Of a DNA stretch of 64,000 nucleotides, positions 26,593 through 35,448 are shown one piece after another (positions within the stretch are counted from its first letter, which is position 1; every line of letters begins with the position of its first letter). Both the position numbers and the translations under genes were made by a program. The stretch spans positions 1,116,001 to 1,180,000 of the forward strand of contig NZ_CP177357.1 of NCBI RefSeq assembly GCF_046845755.1. The letters are read 5' to 3'. The notes beneath the pieces were generated by a model. That model worked only from the letters and a program-made list of their open reading frames with translations. It made no database searches and had not been told where the DNA came from. This stretch comes from Rubrivirga sp046845755 (lineage in GTDB: Bacteria > Bacteroidota > Rhodothermia > Rhodothermales > Rubricoccaceae).

Positions 26593-28686
26593 ATGCCCTC
26601 CACCACCTTCGTCGCCCGACGTCCAGGGCCGTTCTCGGCTCTGGTGCAGGCCCCCGAGCTCGGGGGGCTCCGCCTCGATCCGCACCCGCCGGTGCGCGTC
26701 CTGGACCGGTATTTCGACACCGACGACGGCGAGCTGCTGCGCCGGGGCGTCGCGCTCCGGGTCCGCGAGCAGGGGGGGAGGGCGACCGCCTCGCTGCGGC
26801 GCATCGAGCCGGAGGCGGGGCCCGTCCGCCCGGCCCTCGACCTGGCGGCCCCGCCCGGCGATGGTGCGCTCGCGCTCCCGCCGGGCGCGCTCTCCGACGC
26901 GCTGGCGCAGCTGACCGGCGGCGACGCGGTCCGCCCGCTCTTGTCGATCCGGCTGTACCGCACGCCGCGGCTGGCGCTCCGCGACGGCCGCCCGGCGGCC
27001 GTGATCTCGTTCGACGTGGTCGTCTACGAGGTGCCCGGGGCCCGCGTGGTCTCGAACGAGGTCGAGGTCGAGCCCGCGCCGGAGGGGGGCATCGGCGAGC
27101 TGGCGGCGGCGTTCGTGGCGGCCGGGCTCGAACCCGTCGAGCGGTCGCGGCTAGAGCGCGCCGTGCTCCGCCTCCCCCGAGGCCTCGACGAGCCGGCGCT
27201 GCTGCTCCCCGACGAGGTCCGCGCGATCGACGCGGCGGCGGCGGGCGACGACGACCGGGCCCTCCGCGCCCGGATCCTCCAACTCGACGGGCGGGGCTTC
27301 CGGGCCGACACCATCGCCGCGCAGACGGGCGTGAGCATGGGCCACGTCCGAGCCGTCCGTGAGCGGTTCCGGGCGCGCCGCCTGGGTGCCCTCGACCCGG
27401 CGCCCGCAGCCCCTCCGGCTTCAGAGCTGGACGCCTCGGGCGACGGCCGCCCCGGGACCGGCGAGGCGGTCGACATGGCGGAGCTGCTCGACCTCTTCTC
27501 GAGCCACGCCCCCCCCGACACGCCGCTCTTCGCCGGCGGAGACCTCGACGCGCCTGCGGCCCCATCGGCCGCTCCGCCCGCGCCGCCGGCGGCCCCGCCG
27601 CCCGGCGACCCGGTACCGGTCGCCACTTCCGAGGTGTCCGTCTCGGCCCCTCCGCCGCCGCCAGCCACCCGTCCGCAGGCCGCCGCCCCCGTTGCGACGC
27701 TCGAGCGCACCACGCCGCCATCCGCCGAACGCCCCCGCCCGGCGACCCCGGTCGACCCGTACCCGGTCGTGCTCGGCCCGGTGCCGATCGTGCGGCGTGA
27801 GGCCGGCGGCGACGGTCACCCCCAGCCTGCCGGCCCCACGGCCGGGCACGAGCCACGCGTCCCCGCCCTCGCCGGCGACACGCCCGTGCTCAGCGCGGCG
27901 GAGTCGCTCGTGAGCTACCACCTCGCCCGCTTCGACGCGCGCGCGGCCCGCTTCGCGCTGACGCGCGCACCCTCCGACGCGCGCCGCCTGCTCGTGGCCG
28001 CGCACGGCTTGCGGCTGGCCGTCGAGACCTTCGACCGCGTGCTGCCGGACGCCGCCGCCCGCCGCGTGGTCGCCGCCCTGCGGCCCCTCGCCACCAGCCT
28101 GGGCGACGCGCTGGACGCCGCGCGCGCGGCGGCCGCGACGGGCCGGGCCGACCTCGCGCGGCTGGCCGCCGACCGCGTCGGGCGGGCCGCCGACCACCTC
28201 GGGACCGGGCCCCAGGCCTGGGGCGACCGCGCTCGGCGCTTGGCCGCGCGGCTGGCCGCCGCCGCCGATGCCGGCCTGCGGAGCGACGATGTGCCCTTGT
28301 CCGACGACTACGTCGGCGCCCCCGGCGACGCCCCGACACCGACGCGCCTCCGACACGTGCTCGGCTCGGCGGTGTGGGCCCGCTTCGAGGCCGTCCGGGC
28401 CTTCGAGGACGACCTGGCCGCGCCGACGCCGGCGCTGGCGGCGCACCTCGCCGTCGCGCTCAGCGGCCTCCACGCCGTCGTGGAGTTGGCAGGCGACCCG
28501 GCCGACGTGCTCCCGGCGCTCGCCCGCGCCGAGCGGGCCGTGGTGGAGGCCCGGGGCCGCCACCTGGCCGCCTCCCTCGGGGCGAGCCCCGGCGCCCAGG
28601 CGCTGACCGCGCTCCCGCAGATCTGGCGCCAGGTCACCGAGGCCCCCTTCCGCCAGCGCCTGGCCTCGGTGGTCGCGGCCGTCTAG
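26593..28686 (+). CDS. CYTH - helix-turn-helix - CHAD fusion protein
   Basis: The product is 697 residues from the ATG at 26593. Residues ~1-190 form a CYTH (triphosphate tunnel) fold: VRVLDRYFDTDDGELLRRGV, ALRVREQGG, YRTPRLALRDG. The N-terminal ExExK signature of CYTH phosphatases is absent (MPSTTFVARRPGPF instead). Residues ~215-255 look like a helix-turn-helix (RGFRADTIAAQTGVSMGHVR). A Pro/Ala-rich linker of about 170 residues follows, then a CHAD domain (from ESLVSYHLARFDARAARFAL) with only part of its conserved His/Arg pattern (LLVAAHGLRLAVETF). CHAD domains bind polyphosphate. The loss of ExExK suggests binding rather than hydrolysis. The role is unproven. Confidence 0.75.
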   Translation: MPSTTFVARRPGPFSALVQAPELGGLRLDPHPPVRVLDRYFDTDDGELLRRGVALRVREQGGRATASLRRIEPEAGPVRPALDLAAPPGDGALALPPGALSDALAQLTGGDAVRPLLSIRLYRTPRLALRDGRPAAVISFDVVVYEVPGARVVSNEVEVEPAPEGGIGELAAAFVAAGLEPVERSRLERAVLRLPRGLDEPALLLPDEVRAIDAAAAGDDDRALRARILQLDGRGFRADTIAAQTGVSMGHVRAVRERFRARRLGALDPAPAAPPASELDASGDGRPGTGEAVDMAELLDLFSSHAPPDTPLFAGGDLDAPAAPSAAPPAPPAAPPPGDPVPVATSEVSVSAPPPPPATRPQAAAPVATLERTTPPSAERPRPATPVDPYPVVLGPVPIVRREAGGDGHPQPAGPTAGHEPRVPALAGDTPVLSAAESLVSYHLARFDARAARFALTRAPSDARRLLVAAHGLRLAVETFDRVLPDAAARRVVAALRPLATSLGDALDAARAAAATGRADLARLAADRVGRAADHLGTGPQAWGDRARRLAARLAAAADAGLRSDDVPLSDDYVGAPGDAPTPTRLRHVLGSAVWARFEAVRAFEDDLAAPTPALAAHLAVALSGLHAVVELAGDPADVLPALARAERAVVEARGRHLAASLGASPGAQALTALPQIWRQVTEAPFRQRLASVVAAV

Positions 28687-28806
28687 AACCCCGCCTCGGC
28701 GTCGAGCGGGCCGTTGCCGCAGTGCGGCGGTGTGGAGCCATCGTCAATCCGGCGGCAGGAGAGCAGTCTTCAAAGAGACGCGACACGGGGCGGTTCTCTA
28801 AGGGGT

Positions 28807-28814
28807 TACTTGTG
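28807..28814 (+). promoter_or_regulatory. possible -7 element TACTTGTG upstream of hemH
   Basis: The octamer differs from TAnnTTTG at one position. It lies 49 bp before the ATG at 28864, or 25 bp before an in-frame GTG at 28840. Confidence 0.3.
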
Positions 28815-28863
28815 ATGTGCGCCCCGGGGAATCCCCCAGGTGGCCGTCCAGACCTCTTTCCGA

Positions 28864-30108
28864 ATGTCCCCACAGACGTACCTCCGCACGTACCGCCCCG
28901 ACTCGGCCGTTTTGACGGGCCAGGCCTTCGACCAAGCGGTCGTGCGCGTGTCCTCGGGGGACGTCGTCGGCGTCGTGACGATGGAACTGGGCGGGCCGCT
29001 GACCCCGACGGACGTCGTGCCCTTCTTGGAGAGCCGGCTGATGGATCCGGTCGAGGTCGACCTTCCGGTGCCGAAGGCGCTCCGCCCAGCGGCCGCCCGC
29101 GTCCTGGCCAAGCGCCGGGGGCGCGCCCTCCAGCAGTCGTTCGAGATGATCGGGGGCTGCAGCCCGCTGCGGCGCCACGTCTCCGAGCAGGCGCGCTCGC
29201 TCGAAGACCGGCTCAACGCCCGGTTCGCGAGCGCGCTCGGGGCCGAGTTCCGGACGTACGTGGCCATGCGTCATGGCGAGCCCTCGATGGCGACGGCCCG
29301 GCGTCGGATGGCAGAGGACGGGGTCTCGAAGGTGATCCTGCTCCCGCTCCAGCCCCACTTTTCGGCGTCGACGGGCGGGTCGTCGCTGGCGTACTGGCGG
29401 GCGCACGGCCCGGTCGAGGCGCCGACGACGCTGGTGGCGGAGTACGCGACGCACCCCAAGCTGATCCGCGCGCTCAACGAGCGCATCGACGAGGGGCTGC
29501 AGCGGTTCGACCGCGAGGTCCGGGGCCGGGTCCGCATCCTGTTCGCCGCGCACGGCGCAGCCAAGCGACACCTCACCCGCCTGGGCGACCCGTACTGCTG
29601 CCAAGTCCACGCGACGGTCCGAGCCGTCCTGGACGCCCGCGCCGACGGCCGGGACAGCTCGGTCGCGTTCCTGCCGACGATGGGCTCGGGCGCCGAGCTC
29701 GGGGAACGGGTCGGCGATGCCGTGGCGGACGCGGCCGACGACGGCGCCTCGGCCCTCCTCGTCGTCCCGATCTCGTTCCTCTCCGACCGTATCGACACGG
29801 CCTTCGACCTCGACGTGACCGGCCGCGCGATCGCCGCCAAGGAGGGGATCCGTCACTTCGAGGTCACGAACGGCTTGAACGACCACCCCCTCGTGATCGA
29901 CGCGCTCGCGGAGTGCGTGGCGACCCACATCGAGCCCGACGTGCTCGACGCGGGGCTCGGTCTGGCCGACGCTACGCGCGTGCCGACGCCGTCGCACTGC
30001 CCGGTTTGCAACCGCGTCCCGCACACGCGGGCGTGGCACGCCGACGCCCCGGTGCTCGCCTCGGAGACGCTCCCGGACGAGGACGACGCCCAGCGATCGG
30101 CCGCGTGA
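28864..30108 (+). CDS. hemH: ferrochelatase family protein with altered active-site motif
   Basis: Ferrochelatases insert Fe2+ into protoporphyrin or coproporphyrin in heme synthesis. This protein has 414 residues (start at ATG 28864; GTG 28840 adds 8). Family features in order: VVTMELGGPLTPTDVVPFLE, FEMIGGCSPLRRHVSEQA, VAMRHGEPSMATARRRMAED, LPLQPHFSASTGGSSLAYW, the catalytic histidine in LFAAHGAAKRH (His230), and NDHPLVIDALAECV. The usual SEHIETL(Y/H)E motif reads SDRIDTAFDLD (Asp311 for the catalytic Glu, Arg309 for His). C-terminal cysteines (HCPVCNRV) resemble an iron-sulfur or zinc site. The N-terminal ~45 residues before the first motif are extra. It overlaps the next gene by TGATG. Confidence 0.82.
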   Translation: MSPQTYLRTYRPDSAVLTGQAFDQAVVRVSSGDVVGVVTMELGGPLTPTDVVPFLESRLMDPVEVDLPVPKALRPAAARVLAKRRGRALQQSFEMIGGCSPLRRHVSEQARSLEDRLNARFASALGAEFRTYVAMRHGEPSMATARRRMAEDGVSKVILLPLQPHFSASTGGSSLAYWRAHGPVEAPTTLVAEYATHPKLIRALNERIDEGLQRFDREVRGRVRILFAAHGAAKRHLTRLGDPYCCQVHATVRAVLDARADGRDSSVAFLPTMGSGAELGERVGDAVADAADDGASALLVVPISFLSDRIDTAFDLDVTGRAIAAKEGIRHFEVTNGLNDHPLVIDALAECVATHIEPDVLDAGLGLADATRVPTPSHCPVCNRVPHTRAWHADAPVLASETLPDEDDAQRSAA

Positions 30109-30509
30109 TGCCGTCGGCGCATCTGTTGCGAACGCTGGCCGCCGTCGCCCCGGGGACGGCCGTCGTGGACCTGTCGGCGGGCGAGGCCACGGCTGCTCTC
30201 GTCGCGCTCGGCTTCGACGTGGTGGCGGTGTCCGACGCCGCCGTCGCGGGCGCCTCGACCGTCGCGAGCGCGGACGCGCTCGCAGACGCCTCGGCCGACT
30301 GGGCCGTCGCTGGCGCGTCAGAGGACGGGTGTGCGGCGCTGGCGGACGCCGCGCGCGTGCTTCGCCCGGGCGGATGGGTGTGGGTCGCCGCAGGTGGCCC
30401 CGAGGTGCTCGCGGCCGCGGCCGGCGCCGGGCTCGTCGTCTCCGAGCCGCCCGGCGTCACCGACGGCGCGCCCCACGCCATCTTCCGCAAGCCCGGCGCG
30501 GTCGGTTAG
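30108..30509 (+). CDS. short SAM-methyltransferase-like protein
   Basis: The product is 133 residues, translationally coupled to hemH (TGATG). The N-terminal half has a Rossmann-like start (VAPGTAVVDLSAGEATAALVAL followed by GFDVVAVSDA) reminiscent of motif I of class I methyltransferases, and the C-terminal part DAARVLRPGGWVWVAAGG is the typical post-II segment of that fold. Half of the normal fold (about 130 of 200+ residues) is missing, including most of the substrate region. It may be a reduced methyltransferase-like protein or a non-enzymatic partner of HemH. Ends stop-over-stop with the next gene on the other strand. Confidence 0.65.
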   Translation: MPSAHLLRTLAAVAPGTAVVDLSAGEATAALVALGFDVVAVSDAAVAGASTVASADALADASADWAVAGASEDGCAALADAARVLRPGGWVWVAAGGPEVLAAAAGAGLVVSEPPGVTDGAPHAIFRKPGAVG

Positions 30510-30895
30510 TTGGCGCCCCGGCGCGTGGTGATCACGACGACGCCGTTCGCCCCGCGGGGCCCGTAGCTCGAGGTCTCGCTGGCGCTCTTGAGCACGCGGA
30601 TGTCGGTGATGTCGGCCCGCGACAGGCCCGCCAGCGTGCCGCCCGGCCCGGGCGCGACGGGCGAGCCGTCGATCACGTACAGCGGCTCCTGCCCGGCCAT
30701 GAACGAGCTCTCGCCCCGGATGCGGACCTGGATCCCGCCCGCGCTCTCCCGAACGTCGACGCCGGCAAAGCGCCGGAGCTCGGCCTCTATGGGCTGTGCG
30801 CTGGAGTCGGAGGGGTCGGCCGACGACGACGTGCCGGACGACGACGTGCCGCAGGCGGCCAGGAAGAGGGCGGCAGCAAAGAGGGCGAAGCGCAT
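30506..30895 (-). CDS. lipoprotein consisting of a stand-alone TonB receptor plug domain
   Basis: The product is 129 residues. The lipoprotein signal is MRFALFAAALFLAACGTSSS (Cys16). The body matches the SusC-type TonB-dependent receptor plug: VDVRESAGGIQVRIRGESS, EPLYVIDGSPVAPGPGG, LSRADITDIRVLKSASETSS, YGPRGANGVVVITTRRG. No barrel follows; the protein ends 3 residues later. In a full receptor the plug sits within the barrel. As a lipid-anchored plug it would sit on the membrane and could act as a partner or regulator of a receptor; this is inference. The stop codon overlaps the stop of the methyltransferase-like gene. Confidence 0.85.
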   Translation of the reverse strand: MRFALFAAALFLAACGTSSSGTSSSADPSDSSAQPIEAELRRFAGVDVRESAGGIQVRIRGESSFMAGQEPLYVIDGSPVAPGPGGTLAGLSRADITDIRVLKSASETSSYGPRGANGVVVITTRRGAN

Positions 30896-31004
30896 GGGGC
30901 GGAGAGGGGAGACACCGGGAACGTAGGCGTTGTGCGCGCGGGGCGCGAGCCCCTTCCGGTGAGGGGCGCCTTGCCGCCCACAGGGCCGGGTCCCGTGCAC
31001 GGAT

Positions 31005-31037
31005 ACGCCAGCCGACTCATCGAGAATCGGCTGGCGT
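31005..31037 (-). terminator. 11-bp perfect stem-loop downstream of rnr
   Basis: ACGCCAGCCGA at 31005-31015 pairs with TCGGCTGGCGT at 31027-31037 with an 11-nt loop, 25 bp after the RNase R stop. There is no U-tract, so it could slow or stabilise the 3' end rather than be a classic intrinsic terminator. Confidence 0.45.
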
Positions 31038-31062
31038 TGGACGGCTCGCGAGCAGGGTTGGG

Positions 31063-33285
31063 CTAGCGGCGCTTGCGGCCCTTGGGGCGGGCGCCGCGCG
31101 TGGTCCGCTTGCCTTTGCGGTCGCTCGTGCGGCTGCCGGAGCGCTTGGACTTGTCGTCGATCCGGCCGGGCATCTCGACAAAGGCGAGGTCGACGCGGCG
31201 GGTCTCCGGCTCGGCCGCCTCGATCCGCACGCGGCACGCGTCGCCGACGTGGATCCGCCGGCCCGTCGACTTGCTGACGAGCGTGTAGCGGCGCTCGTCG
31301 TACTCCCAGTACCCGTCCATCTCGCGGATGTGGATGAGCCCCTCGACGAGCAGCTTCGTCATCTGAACGAAGACGCCGAACTTGGTGACGCCGACGACGA
31401 CGCCGTCGAACTCGTCGCCGATGTGCGCGGCCGCGTACTCGACCTGCTTGAGCTTGATCGACTCGCGCTCGGCCGAGGTCGCCTCGCGCTCGCGGTTCGA
31501 GGTGTGCTCGCCGGCCACCTCGAGGGCCTCCTCGGTTGGGATCGCGCCCTCCTGCTGGCCGTGCGCGCGCTTCAGCACGCGGTGGACGATGAGGTCCGGG
31601 TACCGGCGGATGGGCGACGTAAAGTGCGCGTAGTACTCGAAGCCCAGGCCGTAGTGGCCGATGTTGTCGGGCGAGTACACGGCCTTCGACATCGACCGGA
31701 TGGCAGCCTGCTCCAAGATCGGCGCCTCGGGCGAGCCCTTGGCCGCCATCAGCAGGGCGTTGAGCTTGGCCCGCTCGACCTCGCCGTTCTTGTGGGGGAG
31801 CGACCGCCCAAACGTCTTGACGTAGTCGGAAAGCGCCGTGATGCGCTCGCGGTCGGGCTTGTCGTGGATGCGGTAGAGGAGGGGGACGCCGCGCTTTTCG
31901 GCCTCCATGGCGACCGCCCGGTTGGCGAGCAGCATGAACTCCTCGATCAGCCGGTTGGCCTCCTTGCGCGGCTTCTCGTACACGTCGATCGGCTCGCCCT
32001 GGGCGTTGAGCTTGACCCGGACCTCGGGCACGTCGAAGTCGATGGCGCCCTCGGCGACGCGCTTTTTGGTCAGCGTCCGCGCCAGCTCGCCGGCGCGGAG
32101 CACCTCGTCGGCCATCTCGTGCTTGGCGCCGTCGAGCACGTCCTGGGCCCCGTCGTAGGTGAAGCGGTGCTTCGAGTGGATCACCGTCTCGTGGATCTCC
32201 CACGAGTGGACGTGGCCGCCGCCGTCGACGGTCATGATGCACGAGTACGCCAGCTTGTCCTCGTGGGGCCGGAGCGAGCAGACGCCGTTCGACAGCGCCT
32301 CGGGCAGCATCGGGATGACGCGGTCGACGAGGTAGGTGCTCGTCGCGCGGTCGTACGCCTCCTTGTCGATCGTGCCGCCCTCGGGGACGTAGAAGCTCAC
32401 GTCCGCGATGTGGACGCCGACCTCGGTCATGCCGTTGCCGAGGTCGCGCGTGTGGATCGCGTCGTCGAAGTCCTCGGCGTCCTCGGGGTCGATCGTGTAG
32501 ACGGGATAGTCTCGCAGGTCGAGCCGGCGGGCCACCTCCTGCTTGGTGATCCCTGGCGTGATCTTCTCGGCCGCGGCCTCGACCTCCGGCGGGAAGTCGG
32601 ACGGCGTGCCGTGCGCCATCGCCAGCGCGAGCACGTCCACGCCAGGGTCGCCGACCTTGCCGATCACCTGGACGACCGTGCCTTCGGGCGAGGCCTTGGG
32701 GTCGTCGTAGGCGTCGATCGTCACGACCACCTTGTCGCCCGGCTGCGCGCCGTTCCAGTTGTCGCGCGGGACGTAGATGTCGTGCGTCATCCGCTGGTCG
32801 TCGGGGACCACCCAGCCGGACTTGCCGGTCGTGGCGAACGTCCCGACGGTCTGCGAGCGGCCGCGCTCGACGACCTCGAGCACCTCGCACTCGCGGAGCT
32901 GGTCGGACGGGCGGCCCTTCTTCTCGGCCGCCAGCGCCACGCGGACGCGGTCGCCGTGCATCGCCGTCTTCATGCGGCGCGGGCGGACGAAGTACTCCGT
33001 CCCGTCGTCGGTCTTGAGGAAGCCGTAGCCCTGCGGCGAGACGGACAGGCGGCCGACGGCCTCGTGCCCGTCGGTCTTGTGCTGGATGCGCCCGCCCTTG
33101 AGGTTGTCGACGGCGCTGGCGTCGCGCAGCTCGTCGAAGGCCTCGAGGAGCGCCTGGTAGCGGCCCTGGTTTTTGATTCCGATCGCTCGGGACAGCTCCT
33201 TGGCGCGGTACGCGCGGTCGGGGTGCTTGTCGAGAAAGGCGAGGATCTGGGGCTTGATGGCGTCGACGTCGCGTCGGTCGGGCAT
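31063..33285 (-). CDS. rnr: ribonuclease R
   Basis: This processive 3'-5' exoribonuclease degrades structured RNA. It has 740 residues from the ATG at 33285. The N-terminal winged helix (residues ~8-60, KPQILAFLDKHPDRAYRAKE) is followed by cold-shock domains, then the RNB catalytic domain with the four aspartates in TIDPEDAEDFDDAIHTRDL and the conserved YLVDRVIPMLPEALSNGVCS. The S1 domain (FDGVVVGVTKFGVFVQMTKL) and a highly basic C-terminal tail rich in Lys and Arg, typical of RNase R, end the protein. The length is normal. It diverges from dsbD with 127 bp between starts. Confidence 0.95.
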   Translation of the reverse strand: MPDRRDVDAIKPQILAFLDKHPDRAYRAKELSRAIGIKNQGRYQALLEAFDELRDASAVDNLKGGRIQHKTDGHEAVGRLSVSPQGYGFLKTDDGTEYFVRPRRMKTAMHGDRVRVALAAEKKGRPSDQLRECEVLEVVERGRSQTVGTFATTGKSGWVVPDDQRMTHDIYVPRDNWNGAQPGDKVVVTIDAYDDPKASPEGTVVQVIGKVGDPGVDVLALAMAHGTPSDFPPEVEAAAEKITPGITKQEVARRLDLRDYPVYTIDPEDAEDFDDAIHTRDLGNGMTEVGVHIADVSFYVPEGGTIDKEAYDRATSTYLVDRVIPMLPEALSNGVCSLRPHEDKLAYSCIMTVDGGGHVHSWEIHETVIHSKHRFTYDGAQDVLDGAKHEMADEVLRAGELARTLTKKRVAEGAIDFDVPEVRVKLNAQGEPIDVYEKPRKEANRLIEEFMLLANRAVAMEAEKRGVPLLYRIHDKPDRERITALSDYVKTFGRSLPHKNGEVERAKLNALLMAAKGSPEAPILEQAAIRSMSKAVYSPDNIGHYGLGFEYYAHFTSPIRRYPDLIVHRVLKRAHGQQEGAIPTEEALEVAGEHTSNREREATSAERESIKLKQVEYAAAHIGDEFDGVVVGVTKFGVFVQMTKLLVEGLIHIREMDGYWEYDERRYTLVSKSTGRRIHVGDACRVRIEAAEPETRRVDLAFVEMPGRIDDKSKRSGSRTSDRKGKRTTRGARPKGRKRR

Positions 33286-33412
33286 CCGGAGGGGGAGGGG
33301 GACGAGGAAAACGGGAGCCCGTGGTACCGTGCGGCGCCGGGTCGGGTCCGTAAGGACGTGCGAATCCTGCGCGTCGGGAGACCGGTGCCCAGCCGCCGTC
33401 GTTTCTTTCCCC

Positions 33413-35446
33413 ATGCGCGTGCTCCCCCTCGTCCTCGCTCTCTTGGCGGCTGCCGCCAGCGCCCAGGCCCCGGCGCCCGACCGGACGCCGCACTCCGAGG
33501 TGCGCCTGGTGGCCGACGCCACGGCGGTTGCCCCGGGCGACACGCTCGGGGTCGCCGTCGAGATCGTGATCGAGGACGGGTGGCACGTCTACTGGCAGAA
33601 CCCCGGCGACAGCGGCCAGCCGGTGACCGTCGCGTGGACGCTGCCGGCCGGCGCCTCGGCGGGCCCGCTCCGCTTCCCTGCGCCGGCGGTCTATGAGGAG
33701 GCCGGGATCGTGACGTACGCACACGGCGGCACCCTCCGGCTCGTCGCCGACATCGCCGTCTCCCCGGGTGCGTCCGGGGACGTCGACGTCTCGGGCGACC
33801 TCCGGTACCTGATCTGCGCGGACGTCTGCCTGCCCGCCTCGGCAACGCTCGCGCTGACCGTGCCCGTCGGCGCGACGGACCGGACGGACGCGCTCGACGC
33901 CGCCCGCGCGGCCATCCCCGTGCCGTCGCCCGAGTGGACCGCCAGCGCCAGCGCCACGGCGGGGGGCTACGTGCTCACCGTCGTCCCGCCCGTCGGCGTC
34001 GATCTGGGCGGGGCGACGTTCTTCCCGTCCGAGAAGGGCGTGCTCGACCATGGCGCGGCGCAAGCGTTTCGCGCGGAGGGCAGCGCCTTTGCCGCCGAGC
34101 TTGTGGGGTCGCCCTACGCCAGCCGCCCGAGCGAGACGCTCGCGGGTGTCCTCGTGGCCGGCGACCAGGCCGTCGAGCTGGCCGTCCCGGTCGCGGGCGT
34201 CGAGACCGCCGCGGCCGCGCCGACGTCGTCGCTGACGCTGTGGAGCGCGCTGCTGCTGGCGCTCCTTGGCGGCGTCGTGCTCAACCTGATGCCGTGCGTC
34301 TTCCCGATCTTGAGTATCAAGATCCTGGGCTTCGTCGAGGGCCGCACCGACGACCGCCGGGCGCTGCGGCTGCACGGGCTGGCGTTCGGGGCCGGCGTGG
34401 TGGCGTCGTTCCTGGCGCTCGCGGCCGTGCTCTTGGCGCTCAAGGCGACGGGCGACGGCACCGGCTGGGGCTTCCAACTGAGTTATCCGTGGGTCGTGGC
34501 CGCGCTCGCCGCGCTCATGGTGGCGCTGGCGCTGAACCTGCTGGGCGTGTTCGAGATCGGGCAGGGGGCCGCCCGTGTCGGCGGCACGCTCGACCGGGGC
34601 GACGGGCTCAGCGGCGCGTTCCTGTCCGGTGTCTTGGCAACGGTCGTGGCCTCGCCGTGCACGGCGCCGTTCATGGCGGGCGCGCTTGGGTTCGCCGTCG
34701 TCCAGACCGCGCCCGTCGCGCTCGCCGTGTTCGGCGCGCTGGGTGTCGGAATGGCCGCGCCCTACGTGCTGCTCAGCTTCCAGCCCGCACTTCTTGCCCG
34801 GCTCCCGCGCCCCGGCCCGTGGATGGTGACGCTGCGTCAGGTGCTCGCCTTCCCGCTCCTGGCGACCGCCGTGTGGCTCGTCTGGGTGTTCGGCACGCTG
34901 CGCGACCTCGACGCGGCGGCCGTGCTGCTGCTGGCGCTCGTGGTCGGCGCGTTGGGCGCGTGGGCGTGGGGACGCTGGCCGTCGGGCTCGCCGCGCCGCG
35001 CGCTCGTCGCCGGCCGGGCGACGAGCCTGCTGGCGGTCGGGGCCGCAATCGCGCTCGCGGGCGCGTCGCTGGCGCCCGAGTCCGAGACGTGGGCGGCCTA
35101 CGACGCGGCCGAGGTCGAGGCGCTGATCGCCGAGGGCCGCCCCGTGTTCGTTGACGTGACGGCCTCGTGGTGTTTGACGTGCCAAGTCAATAAGCAGACC
35201 GCGCTGGCCTCGGACGCCGTCGAGGAGGCGTTCGCGGCGCACGACGTGGCGCGCATCCGCGCCGACTGGACCGATCAAAACCCGGCCGTCACCGCGTTCC
35301 TCGACCGCTTCGGGCGGTCCGGCGTCCCGCTCTACGTCCTCTTCCCGGCGAACGGCGGCGAGCCCGTCGTCCTGCCCGAGATTCTGACGCCCGGCCTCCT
35401 GGTCGATGCCCTGGGCGTGACTCCCACCGACACCGCCTCCCGCTAG
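33413..35446 (+). CDS. dsbD: protein-disulfide reductase DsbD-like (thiol:disulfide interchange)
   Basis: This membrane protein carries electrons from cytoplasmic thioredoxin to periplasmic thiols. It has 677 residues from the ATG at 33413 with signal peptide MRVLPLVLALLAAAASAQAP. The N-terminal periplasmic domain has the cysteine pair LRYLICADVCLP (DsbD-alpha type). Eight or so helices follow, with the redox cysteines in LNLMPCVFPILSIKILG and VVASPCTAPFMAGALG. The C-terminal thioredoxin domain has the active site VDVTASWCLTCQVNKQ. The next gene, a redoxin lipoprotein, begins 3 bp after the stop, and is probably one of its clients. Confidence 0.92.
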   Translation: MRVLPLVLALLAAAASAQAPAPDRTPHSEVRLVADATAVAPGDTLGVAVEIVIEDGWHVYWQNPGDSGQPVTVAWTLPAGASAGPLRFPAPAVYEEAGIVTYAHGGTLRLVADIAVSPGASGDVDVSGDLRYLICADVCLPASATLALTVPVGATDRTDALDAARAAIPVPSPEWTASASATAGGYVLTVVPPVGVDLGGATFFPSEKGVLDHGAAQAFRAEGSAFAAELVGSPYASRPSETLAGVLVAGDQAVELAVPVAGVETAAAAPTSSLTLWSALLLALLGGVVLNLMPCVFPILSIKILGFVEGRTDDRRALRLHGLAFGAGVVASFLALAAVLLALKATGDGTGWGFQLSYPWVVAALAALMVALALNLLGVFEIGQGAARVGGTLDRGDGLSGAFLSGVLATVVASPCTAPFMAGALGFAVVQTAPVALAVFGALGVGMAAPYVLLSFQPALLARLPRPGPWMVTLRQVLAFPLLATAVWLVWVFGTLRDLDAAAVLLLALVVGALGAWAWGRWPSGSPRRALVAGRATSLLAVGAAIALAGASLAPESETWAAYDAAEVEALIAEGRPVFVDVTASWCLTCQVNKQTALASDAVEEAFAAHDVARIRADWTDQNPAVTAFLDRFGRSGVPLYVLFPANGGEPVVLPEILTPGLLVDALGVTPTDTASR

Positions 35447-35448
35447 CC

